Virus record (IMG/VR): IMGVR_UViG_3300020121_000056
Location: 1 to 23,709 of that record
DNA length: 23,709 nucleotides
DNA from: a virus
Reading direction: 5' to 3' (one strand)
Shown here: positions 1 to 5,583 of the stretch, piece after piece
How positions within the stretch are numbered: position 1 is the first letter of the stretch
How the letters are laid out: each line of letters opens with the position of its first letter
Program-made: the position numbers and the translations under genes
The notes under the pieces: generated by a model
The model's input: only the letters and a program-made list of their open reading frames with translations
Databases searched by the model: none
Told to the model about the DNA's origin: nothing

Positions 1-1
1 T

Positions 2-229
2 GTGAAAGCACTTTGGTATGGCGAGATTGAAGACCCTGAACATTGGGCAGCTCGCGATATCCGCAGGGAAGCGGCGTTGATTGAAGCCAGACAGGAGGCA
101 ACAGCCCTGGCTCAAAAATACCAGCAGATGGCCGGAGGAATGCGTGCCACGGATTCGGATTTTTATAGCACGGAAATTGATCGCCTTGAGCGTCTCGCTC
201 GCATCATTGGCGGTTTGGATCGCACCTGA
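2..229 (+). CDS. Small hypothetical phage protein, possibly 5'-truncated
   Basis: The frame opens with a GTG at base 2 and runs 75 codons to TGA, but upstream sequence is not visible, so the true start may lie before the window. The protein is charged, rich in Arg, Glu and Ala, and looks mostly helical, with an EARQEATALAQKYQQ stretch and an IDRLERLARIIGGL amphipathic C-terminus. I do not recognise a family. It ends 24 bases before the GcrA-like gene and is the first visible member of the early operon. A small structural or regulatory accessory protein is as much as can be said. Confidence 0.55.
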   Translation: MKALWYGEIEDPEHWAARDIRREAALIEARQEATALAQKYQQMAGGMRATDSDFYSTEIDRLERLARIIGGLDRT

Positions 230-253
230 AATCAAAGGGGGGGGTGGGCGGTA

Positions 254-679
254 ATGTGGACAAACGAGCAAGTTGGACTTCTTACGAAGCTCTGGGCGGA
301 TGGATATTCGGCGTCCTTAATTGGCCTTCAGATCGGCTACACGCGCAACGCTGTTCTTGGAAAGGTGTTTCGGCTTGGGTTGGAAAAACGAGCCGAGCGC
401 ATCAGGCCTGTGATTTACAAACCCGCAGCTCCGAGGCCGCGCCGGCATAGAGACGCCTACCAAATGGAGCGGATTCGAGAACGTCAGCGCGAGCGATATA
501 ACGAGCGGAAGGCGTCGCGCGCTGGCGAGCAGAAAGCCTATCTCAAGAACTGCAAGGCGCCAAAGACATCTGCGGCCTACCGCAATCATCTCCCGATCAT
601 GCCAGACATGACCAAGAACCAGCTACGAGCCATGCTGGCGGCTGCGGTCATCAACACAGCGGCAATGGAGGGATCATGA
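254..679 (+). CDS. GcrA-family cell-cycle regulator homologue
   Basis: The N-terminus (residues 1-45) reads WTNEQVGLLTKLWADGYSAS, then IGYTRNAVLGKVFRLGL. This is the GcrA helix-turn-helix signature (W-T-x-E, LW..G.SA..I, TRNAV.GKV.RLGL). GcrA of Caulobacter is a sigma70-associated factor that acts at promoters with CcrM-methylated GANTC sites; it is about 170 aa, whereas this protein is 141 aa with a divergent, very basic Arg-rich middle and a different C-terminus. DNA binding is therefore well supported, and contact with the host sigma factor is not. ATG 254 is preceded by a G-rich tract (237-244) that can act as ribosome binding site. The stop overlaps the next start as ATGA. Role inferred: redirecting host cell-cycle transcription or controlling early phage genes. 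Confidence 0.8.
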   Translation: MWTNEQVGLLTKLWADGYSASLIGLQIGYTRNAVLGKVFRLGLEKRAERIRPVIYKPAAPRPRRHRDAYQMERIRERQRERYNERKASRAGEQKAYLKNCKAPKTSAAYRNHLPIMPDMTKNQLRAMLAAAVINTAAMEGS

Positions 680-819
680 AACCTCGTCTCCGGGATCTCC
701 TGAAGGCCAAGAAAGACGCTCTGCGTAAAGCCAACCCGAAGAGCCGCGATCTTCTTCGGCATCGTGTGCACGTCTTGGAACTCGTTGCACAGCTCAAACG
801 TGAAGTGAGGGCTGCGTGA
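676..819 (+). CDS. Small basic protein, 47 aa
   Basis: The start ATG 676 overlaps the TGA of the GcrA-like gene (ATGA), and the stop overlaps the next start as GTGA, so translation is probably coupled at both ends. The protein is very basic and leucine-rich (RLRDLLKAKKDALRKANPKS followed by RDLLRHRVHVLELVAQLKRE), predicted helical with heptad-like leucines. No family is recognised. The tight packing on both sides is the main support for it being a real gene. It could be a small nucleic-acid-binding or partner-binding accessory protein; that is inference from composition only. Confidence 0.6.
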   Translation: MKPRLRDLLKAKKDALRKANPKSRDLLRHRVHVLELVAQLKREVRAA

Positions 820-1010
820 TCGTCGTAATGCACCGCCCTCCGCTTAAGCGGATAGACTTCTCGCTTAAGCCCCGCGCTATTGAGCCTGAGACGGTCAGCG
901 AGGCGACAATTGTTTTACGCGAGCTTGGCTTGCGTATCGCAAACGAACGCATATGGAGGCTAGTCACTCAATCTGCGGAAGGCTGCAACGCAATGGGAGG
1001 CGAGGGATGA
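816..1010 (+). CDS. Small hypothetical protein, 64 aa
   Basis: The GTG start at 816 overlaps the preceding stop as GTGA; an in-frame ATG at 828 is the alternative and would give a 60-aa product. The stop TGA at 1008-1010 overlaps the next ATG at 1007. The sequence contains RPPLKRIDFSLKPRAIEPET and a helical ATIVLRELGLRIANERIWRLV segment. No domain is recognised. Position inside a run of 4-nt overlaps supports it as a genuine member of the early operon. Confidence 0.55.
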   Translation: MIVVMHRPPLKRIDFSLKPRAIEPETVSEATIVLRELGLRIANERIWRLVTQSAEGCNAMGGEG

Positions 1011-1213
1011 TCGGATACGAGTGGCGCTCGGTCTCCCGCGATGACCTTCAAATCTGGTTCCTCGCAAATTGGGCTTACGTAATGCCGGACTTCGACAAGC
1101 CCGGCAACTACATCGTTGAATGGCGTTCTGAGACCGCTCCAGTCGAGCCGAACCGCGTTCCCGAAACCACCAATGGAGTCAGCGCGGATGGATCAGCCAG
1201 CGCAGGGGCATAA
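1007..1213 (+). CDS. Small hypothetical protein, 68 aa
   Basis: ATG 1007 overlaps the stop of the gene before it (ATGA) and is preceded by GGAGGCGAGGG. A start further upstream in the same frame (953) is less likely because it would overlap the neighbour by 58 nt. The product begins MIGYEWRSVSRDDLQIWFLA and has several Trp and Tyr residues in the first 45 positions, then a polar tail. The last 26 nt overlap the GapR-like gene. No family is recognised. Confidence 0.55.
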   Translation: MIGYEWRSVSRDDLQIWFLANWAYVMPDFDKPGNYIVEWRSETAPVEPNRVPETTNGVSADGSASAGA

Positions 1214-1445
1214 CTCATTCTCGAAAGAGCAATTCAAATCAATCGTTGAGAGGATTGAGCGACTGGAGGAGGAAAAGAAGTCAATCGCTGACGATATTCG
1301 CGACGTCTATGTCGAGAGCAAAGGCAACGGTTACGACGTCAAGGCGCTGCGCACCATCGTGCGACTTCGCAAGCAAGATCCGAATGAGCGTGCCGAGGCC
1401 GAGACGATCCTTGAAACTTATATGCACGCGCTCGGGATGATTTGA
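1188..1445 (+). CDS. GapR / DUF2312-family nucleoid-associated protein
   Basis: The 85-aa product carries the DUF2312 signature: ERIERLEEEKKSIADDIRDVY, then ESKGNGYDVKALRTIVRLRK and an acidic ILETYMHALG end. GapR of Caulobacter (about 89 aa) is a coiled-coil protein that binds AT-rich, overtwisted DNA ahead of replication and transcription and stimulates topoisomerases. Length, coiled coil and the KGNG(Y/F)D(V) turn all match. ATG 1188 is chosen because it follows ATGGAG at a 9-nt spacing and gives the family length; the upstream in-frame ATG (1116) lies deep in the neighbouring gene. The stop overlaps the next start as TGATG. Next to the replication gene, a role in handling DNA supercoiling during phage replication is a reasonable inference. 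Confidence 0.85.
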   Translation: MDQPAQGHNSFSKEQFKSIVERIERLEEEKKSIADDIRDVYVESKGNGYDVKALRTIVRLRKQDPNERAEAETILETYMHALGMI

Positions 1446-2200
1446 TGCGCTGGCTGCGGCTATACGATGACACGATCAACGATCCGAAAGTCATCAAACT
1501 TCCGGAGGCAACCCGTTGGCATTGGGTTGCACTGCTTTGTGTGGCGTCGAAAAACGAAGGAATCTTACCTCCGCTAGATGACATCTCGATACAGCTCCGC
1601 ATTACTCCGGCCAAGGCTACGGAAGTGCTCGCAGCGTTGGTGAAGGTGAAATTGATCGACAAGACAGAAACGGGATTCGCTCCACATAACTGGAACGGTC
1701 GGCAATACAAATCGGACGTTTCAACAGATAGAGTGAAACGTTTCAGAAACGGTAAGCGAAACGCTAGTTCAACCGTTTCAGAAACGCCCCCAGAGACAGA
1801 AGCAGAAACAGATACCGAAGCAAGAGCTTCGGACGCTAGCGCGTCAGACCCGAGGACGCGGCTTTTTCGGGACGGTCTTTCGACGCTCGCCAAGCTGACG
1901 GGAAAGGGCCCTGACGCATGCAGATCGTTTGTCGGGAAGTGCCTCAAAGCAGCATCGGATGACGCTGTGATTGTCCTCGGACTGATCGAGGATGCCCAAA
2001 GAAATCAAGTAGCTGATCCATCCGCATGGATCGCAGCAAGGCTGAAAGGGCCTGACCATGCAAAACCGAAATCCGCAGTCATTCAAGCCGCTGACAACCT
2101 CATCGCAAAACTTACCGAGTTCGACGGCCCAGCAAGAGGCATTGACGACTTACGCGGCGATGCGCGCCAAGATCCTCCTCGGCTGTTATCGCACGGGTGA
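1445..2200 (+). CDS. Replication initiator / replisome-organiser-like protein
   Basis: The 251-aa product begins MRWLRLYDDTINDPKVIKLP and continues with HWVALLCVASKNEGILPPLDDI, the pattern of the N-terminal winged-helix domain of phage replication proteins (lambda O-like or DnaD-like organisers), roughly residues 1-85. Residues about 90-135 form a basic then acidic, low-complexity linker (RVKRFRNGKRN, then ETPPETEAETDTEARAS). A helical C-terminal part includes a DPSAWIAARLKG motif common in this group. ATG 1445 overlaps the GapR stop (TGATG); the TTG just upstream is less likely. Its linker-coding DNA carries a dense repeat cluster (1717-1786), as in lambda O, where the origin lies inside the gene. 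It likely recruits host DnaB helicase; the partner is inferred. Confidence 0.7.
   Translation: MRWLRLYDDTINDPKVIKLPEATRWHWVALLCVASKNEGILPPLDDISIQLRITPAKATEVLAALVKVKLIDKTETGFAPHNWNGRQYKSDVSTDRVKRFRNGKRNASSTVSETPPETEAETDTEARASDASASDPRTRLFRDGLSTLAKLTGKGPDACRSFVGKCLKAASDDAVIVLGLIEDAQRNQVADPSAWIAARLKGPDHAKPKSAVIQAADNLIAKLTEFDGPARGIDDLRGDARQDPPRLLSHG
1667..1786. repeat. CGTTTC/GAAACG iteron cluster, candidate replication origin
   Basis: The hexamer CGTTTC or its complement GAAACG occurs at 1667 (-), 1717 (+), 1735 (-), 1739 (+), 1746 (-), 1758 (-), 1774 (+) and 1781 (-). Seven copies fall within 70 bp. The 13-bp palindrome CGTTTCAGAAACG occurs twice, at 1739-1751 and 1774-1786, 35 bp apart, and GAAACGTTTC forms a second palindrome at 1735-1744. 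A purine-rich strand (about 1790-1826) follows. The cluster lies in the linker-coding part of the replication gene, the same arrangement as ori-lambda inside O. Function is inferred. Confidence 0.6.
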
Positions 2201-2651
2201 GGCTAACGATCCTGAGACATATGTGGCAGCAATAACGGCCATTCTGGCGCGTTACCCTCAAGACGTAGTTACCTCAGTGACCCATCCAGTTACTGGACTT
2301 CCCTCGAAAAAGAGCTGGCTTCCGACTGTAAAGGAAGTCGTTGACGCCTGTAATGAGGCCCACGAGCCGACCCTTCAGAACGAATTGCGGATGAAGCGGA
2401 TCAAGGAACAGCTTGAAGCGAGAGAACGGGAAGAGCGCGGCGAGCGGCCAACGCTGGAGCAGCTCAAGGCAAAGTATGGCCCTAATTGGGGAATCGGAGA
2501 GCAGGAAGAAGCCAAGCGCGATGTCAAATCTGCCCCGACGATCGAGCAGCTTAGCCACCATTACCAGCATTACAATTTGGCGTTCAAGCCGAAGAACCAG
2601 GACGAACTAGAGCAGCAAATCGACCGCGGCATTTCGCCAGCAAGCGTCTGA
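2058..2651 (+). CDS. Conserved phage replication-associated protein
   Basis: This 197-aa product follows the replication initiator, as similar proteins do in many proteobacterial phages. The core (residues about 35-100) has YAAMRAKILLGCYRTGEA, an AITAILARYP helix and the VTHPVTGLPSKKSWLPTVKE segment, typical of a conserved phage protein found next to O-like genes. The C-terminal half is charged and coiled (KRIKEQLEAREREERGERP) with a KYGPNWGIG segment. ATG 2058 implies a 143-nt overlap with the upstream gene; ATG 2160, just before the conserved core, would shorten that to 41 nt, so the start is uncertain. A helicase-loading or helper role is an inference from neighbourhood. Confidence 0.6.
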   Translation: MQNRNPQSFKPLTTSSQNLPSSTAQQEALTTYAAMRAKILLGCYRTGEANDPETYVAAITAILARYPQDVVTSVTHPVTGLPSKKSWLPTVKEVVDACNEAHEPTLQNELRMKRIKEQLEAREREERGERPTLEQLKAKYGPNWGIGEQEEAKRDVKSAPTIEQLSHHYQHYNLAFKPKNQDELEQQIDRGISPASV

Positions 2652-2661
2652 GGAGCAACAC

Positions 2662-3243
2662 ATGCACGGGGCGACAATGACACGGAACATTCGGCGGACG
2701 GGCGTTCGGGCAACGATCAAGGGGAAAGCCAATCCTGAATATCCGGATCAGGCCGATGGCTTTCCAACTCGTGAGCGCCTTGCAAAATCTGATGATGCGT
2801 TCTCGGTAGGTGGAGACGATCGGACAGGCAGGCGATATGTGATGCAGGACAGCCCGTTGGATCGTGCCTTTCGGAAGGGCATCATTTCCGGGTCAGAGCA
2901 TTCTGCGCTGCAAAAGTATCGCCATCATTGGTATCACGCCGGCCAAGCGCCAACGATTGGTTCCGTCGATCTAAACAGGATATTCAGCGCAGAGCCTGGT
3001 GGAGTTGCTGGGATGCCCAAGACGGAAGGGCAGATATTCCACCGTCAGCGTTGGCGGGAGGCTCAGGAGTGCCTAGGACTTCGTTCTTCGGCCATTGTTG
3101 ATAAGCTTGTCTGCCGCGAAGAAACCTTGGAGCTTTGCGGGCAGGCTCTCGGATTCGAAAACAAGCCTCAGGCGATTTCCGCGGCGTCTGTTGTTTTGAG
3201 TGATGCCGGATATCGGTTGGCAAGATTGTGGGGCATTGGGTGA
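2662..3243 (+). CDS. Late-regulator-position protein, DUF6456-like
   Basis: ATG 2662 follows GGAGCAACAC at good spacing; ATG 2677 is a weaker alternative. The 193-aa product has a polar N-terminus, a middle part with DSPLDRAFRKGIISGSEHSA and YRHHWYHAG, and a helical C-terminus (about residues 140-193: RQRWREAQECLGL, VDKLVCREETLELCGQALGF, then a run ending YRLARLWG). That end resembles the C-terminal region of DUF6456-type putative regulators, which have the same order of helices. It is the last early gene and is immediately followed by a TTGACA box and intrinsic terminators. That is where lambda-type phages place Q. A late antiterminator or late activator is proposed from layout; the family match is tentative. 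Confidence 0.5.
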   Translation: MHGATMTRNIRRTGVRATIKGKANPEYPDQADGFPTRERLAKSDDAFSVGGDDRTGRRYVMQDSPLDRAFRKGIISGSEHSALQKYRHHWYHAGQAPTIGSVDLNRIFSAEPGGVAGMPKTEGQIFHRQRWREAQECLGLRSSAIVDKLVCREETLELCGQALGFENKPQAISAASVVLSDAGYRLARLWGIG

Positions 3244-3249
3244 TGGCGC

Positions 3250-3280
3250 TTGACAGGTTAAACCAAATCACACCAAATCA
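3250..3280 (+). promoter_or_regulatory. Possible late promoter with 10-bp-period repeat
   Basis: A perfect TTGACA lies at 3250-3255, seven bases after the stop of the preceding gene. At 17-bp spacing the -10 position reads CCAAAT (3273-3278), matching the consensus at only three positions. ACCAAATCA is repeated at 3262-3270 and 3272-3280, one helical turn apart, across the spacer and -10. The weak -10 plus same-face repeat suggests an activator- or antiterminator-dependent promoter. This is inferred, not demonstrated. Confidence 0.3.
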
Positions 3281-3299
3281 GGCAGGTTCGTGATTTGCG

Positions 3300-3330
3300 C
3301 CCGGCAAGAGAAATCTTGGCCGGGTTTTTT
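3300..3330 (+). terminator. Intrinsic terminator after the early operon
   Basis: CCCGGC (3300-3305) pairs with GCCGGG (3319-3324), and the stem continues as AAGA/TCTT closed by a GAAA tetraloop, with one bulged G. Six T residues follow (3325-3330). This is a strong Rho-independent terminator. It ends the early operon, or works as a tR'-like attenuator just downstream of the TTGACA box. Confidence 0.85.
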
Positions 3331-3377
3331 CATGGATCGCTTTCTGAGCCACGATGTTTCCTCCCAACGACCCCACT

Positions 3378-3420
3378 AGCCCCGGCCTGCTCCCCCAAGC
3401 TCAAAGGCCGGGGCTGTTTT
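3378..3420 (+). terminator. Second intrinsic terminator in the switch region
   Basis: AGCCCCGGCCT (3378-3388) and AGGCCGGGGCT (3405-3415) form a perfect 11-bp GC-rich stem with a 16-nt loop, followed by GTTTTATT. Being a second strong terminator within 100 bp of the first, it makes the gap a firm transcription barrier unless antitermination occurs. Confidence 0.8.
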
Positions 3421-3428
3421 ATTCAGTT

Positions 3429-3495
3429 CGGGATAGCGCTCCGAATAACCTGAACGCCCCCGCGGTCGGTTTGTGAGCCTCGGAGTGCTATCCCG
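3429..3495 (+). other. Long stem-loop upstream of late genes
   Basis: CGGGATAGCGCTCCGA (3429-3444) pairs with TCGGAGTGCTATCCCG (3480-3495) over 16 bp with a single G-U pair; the loop is 35 nt. No T tract follows, so it does not look like a terminator. It lies 31 nt before the first late gene and could be a structured leader, an RNA-processing site or a protein-binding inverted repeat. The rest of the 3244-3525 gap shows no gene on either strand. Confidence 0.5.
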
Positions 3496-3525
3496 TTCAT
3501 TAGCATCACAGATTGGAACTAGATC

Positions 3526-3741
3526 ATGATCGGCGCACTGATCAATCTCGTGGTGCTTCTCATTATCGTCGGTGTCATCTATTGGGCCGTCGTGACCATT
3601 CTTGGCCTGATCCCGCTGCCTGCGCCGATCGCTCAGGTAATCCGGGTTATCCTGATCGTGATCCTGGTGCTGGTTGTCGTCTACGCCCTGATCGGGCTCA
3701 TTGGCGTGGCTGGCGTCGTACATCCTCTGGTATTGCGGTGA
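3526..3741 (+). CDS. Small two-TM membrane protein (Thivi_2564-like), holin candidate
   Basis: The 71-aa product is almost wholly hydrophobic: one TM at about residues 4-28 and a second at about 38-66, separated by the short LIPLPAPIAQVIRVI turn. That LPLPAP..Q..RV(I) turn is characteristic of the Thivi_2564 family of small bacterial membrane proteins of unknown function. The start follows a weak purine stretch (GGAACTAGATC). It is the first gene of the late transcription unit, between the hairpin-rich leader and the terminase genes. Two TM segments and small size fit a class II holin, but a second holin candidate lies at the other end of the late region, so an unrelated inner-membrane role is equally possible. 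Confidence 0.6.
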   Translation: MIGALINLVVLLIIVGVIYWAVVTILGLIPLPAPIAQVIRVILIVILVLVVVYALIGLIGVAGVVHPLVLR

Positions 3742-3780
3742 AATCAGGCAATTTCGTCAATTTGTTAAAGATTCAGAGCA

Positions 3781-4140
3781 ATGGCCTTCGAAAAGGGTAA
3801 ATCTGGCAATCCTGGTGGGCGTTTGAAGGAGAAGGCATTTACCGATGCGCTTCGCCTCGCAGTCAGTCGGGAAGACGGCGAAGGTGTCAAAAAGCTCCAC
3901 AAGATAGCTGAGAAACTTGTCGCATGTGCATTGGATGGCGAGAGTTGGGCAGTGCAGCAGGTTGCGGATCGACTTGACGGAAAGCCGGCGCAGGAATCGA
4001 CGGTGACCATTGACGATAAACGCGATGCAACAGATTGGACCCGCGAAGAGCTGGTCGCCTTCCTCAGTGACGCCGCAGCAGATCGCAAGGGAGCTGCTAA
4101 GGAGGAAGGATGCGGCAGAAAACCTGATCGCGTTCACTGA
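3781..4140 (+). CDS. Terminase small subunit (DUF5681-type)
   Basis: The N-terminus FEKGKSGNPGGRLKEK is the DUF5681 signature (FxKGxSGNPxGR) that regularly precedes phage large terminases. The helical middle (residues 20-75) has LHKIAEKLVACALDGESWAV and the VADRLDGKPAQE motif, with a Trp-rich charged C-terminus (DWTREELVAFLSD). The small subunit binds the packaging start site and stimulates the large-subunit ATPase in the capsid-filling motor. At 119 aa it fits the family. The final 74 nt overlap the large-subunit frame. No strong ribosome binding site precedes ATG 3781. Confidence 0.75.
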   Translation: MAFEKGKSGNPGGRLKEKAFTDALRLAVSREDGEGVKKLHKIAEKLVACALDGESWAVQQVADRLDGKPAQESTVTIDDKRDATDWTREELVAFLSDAAADRKGAAKEEGCGRKPDRVH

Positions 4141-5509
4141 ATACACTTTCCCGCGCTACCGAACGGCTGCGCATCACAGGATCATATCTGAGCAGATCGA
4201 ACGCGTTGAGCGCGGGGAAATAGATCGACTGATGTTGCTGGTGCCTCCACGGCACGGAAAATCGGAACTGGCTTCAATTAGATTGCCCGCCTGGTTTTTG
4301 GGGAGGCAGCCGCATAAGCAGTTCCTATCTGTCTCGGCAACTGAAGGGCTGGCATCTGACTTTGGCCGGGCTGTCAGGAATACCATTGCTAGCCCTGAAT
4401 ATCGGGCGGTCTTTGATACCAGGCTTGCAGAGGACAGCCAAGCCAAGGGCAAGTGGCACACTTCTGAAGGCGGGATTTATTATTCGCTCGGCATCGGCGG
4501 ATCGGTTCTTGGTCGCGGTGGTGATTGTATCCTTATTGATGATCCTTACGCATCGATGGCTGACGCGCTATCGGAACTGACGCGTAAGAACGTCTGGGAT
4601 TGGTATACCGGAACGGCTTACAATCGATTGATGCCGGGCGGTTCTATTGTTGTCATCAATCACCGCATGCATGAGGATGACCTTTGCGGGCGCCTATTAG
4701 CCCAGCAGGCAGCCGGCGGCGACAAATGGGAAGTTGTAGAGCTTCCTGCGATTAATGAAGCTGGCGAGGCTCTCTGGCCAGATGCGTATCCCTTGCCGGC
4801 GCTCGAGCGGATCAGGAAGAACAGCCAGGCTCGGTTTTGGTCGGCGCTATACCAACAGCGACCAGCGCCTGACGAGGGAGATTATTTCAAAGCCGATTGG
4901 CTCAGACCTTATGAAAAAGCGCCAGATGCGAAGACGATGCGGGTCTATGGCGGATCTGATTACGCTGTCACCTCTGACGGAGGGGATTGGACCTGCCACG
5001 CTGTTATTGGAATCGATCCAGAAGGACGCATGTATTTGCTTGATCTCTGGCGTAAGCAGGCCGCGTCGGATGTATGGATTGAGGCGTTTTGTGACTTGGT
5101 TATTCAGCATAAGCCTCTTGGCTGGGCGGAAGAGCAGGGTCAAATCCGATCAGGCGTAGGGCCTTTTCTTGATCGCAGGCAGCGGGAACGAAGGGCCTAT
5201 GTCTTCAGAGAGCAGTTCCCAACTCGCGGCGATAAGGCTGTTAGAGCACAGTCTATCCGAGGCCGAATGGCTCTTGAAGGACTTTACGTGCCTATCAACG
5301 CTCCCTGGTACGCTGATCTTCGAAGCGAGTTGCTCAGCTTCCCAGCCGGAAAGCACGACGATCAGGTGGACGCGCTCGGTCTTATCGGGCAGCTCCTTGA
5401 TAAAATGACATCTGGCCAGAAACCAAAAGAGCCTGAGAAGCCGAAGAACGTGACGGGTTACAAAACAACTTCGCCAGATTCATCTGACGATTGGAAGGCA
5501 GCGCTGTAA
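4067..5509 (+). CDS. terL: Terminase large subunit
   Basis: The protein is the ATP-driven packaging motor and headful nuclease (Terminase_6 type). From GTG 4067 the product is 480 aa and begins with TPQQIARELLRRKDAAENLI, the usual start of this family. Walker A is PRHGKSE at residues 61-67, Walker B is ILIDDP at 155-160, followed by a helical ATPase domain. The nuclease domain begins near GGSDYAVTSDGGDW and ends with HDDQVDALGL, whose aspartates are the expected metal ligands. A longer start at ATG 4010 exists, but its extra 19 residues are read out of frame through the small-subunit gene and look unlike protein. The stop overlaps the next ATG as TAATG. The gene appears intact. Confidence 0.92.
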   Translation: MTPQQIARELLRRKDAAENLIAFTEYTFPRYRTAAHHRIISEQIERVERGEIDRLMLLVPPRHGKSELASIRLPAWFLGRQPHKQFLSVSATEGLASDFGRAVRNTIASPEYRAVFDTRLAEDSQAKGKWHTSEGGIYYSLGIGGSVLGRGGDCILIDDPYASMADALSELTRKNVWDWYTGTAYNRLMPGGSIVVINHRMHEDDLCGRLLAQQAAGGDKWEVVELPAINEAGEALWPDAYPLPALERIRKNSQARFWSALYQQRPAPDEGDYFKADWLRPYEKAPDAKTMRVYGGSDYAVTSDGGDWTCHAVIGIDPEGRMYLLDLWRKQAASDVWIEAFCDLVIQHKPLGWAEEQGQIRSGVGPFLDRRQRERRAYVFREQFPTRGDKAVRAQSIRGRMALEGLYVPINAPWYADLRSELLSFPAGKHDDQVDALGLIGQLLDKMTSGQKPKEPEKPKNVTGYKTTSPDSSDDWKAAL

Positions 5510-5583
5510 TGGCAGTTCCAGCATACCAGGCGCCGTGCAGGGCGAGTGACTACGGTTTTCGCAACGGGAAGCCCACGAAGTAA
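5509..5583 (+). CDS. 24-aa mini-ORF between terminase and portal
   Basis: ATG 5509 overlaps the terminase stop (TAATG), and its own TAA at 5581-5583 directly abuts the portal ATG at 5584. The peptide begins MAVPAYQAPCRASDYG and ends with a basic RNGKPTK. The upstream AAGGCAG can serve as ribosome binding site. Exact coupling on both sides suggests it is translated, either as a small protein in its own right or as a leader that delivers ribosomes to the portal start. No family is recognised. Confidence 0.5.
   Translation: MAVPAYQAPCRASDYGFRNGKPTK

Noticed and set aside
3300-3495. tRNA or riboswitch in the hairpin-rich gap
   Set aside because: No cloverleaf, anticodon arm or CCA-like end can be folded; two of the three stems are plain intrinsic terminators.
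3376-3723. Asp/His-rich minus-strand frame over the switch region
   Set aside because: It is the complement of the hydrophobic TM gene at 3526; Ile/Val codons read as Asp/His/Asn in reverse.
4110-4124. ATG with a perfect AAGGAGG upstream inside the terminase overlap
   Set aside because: The frame stops after five codons (MRQKT), so it cannot be the start of the large subunit or another gene.
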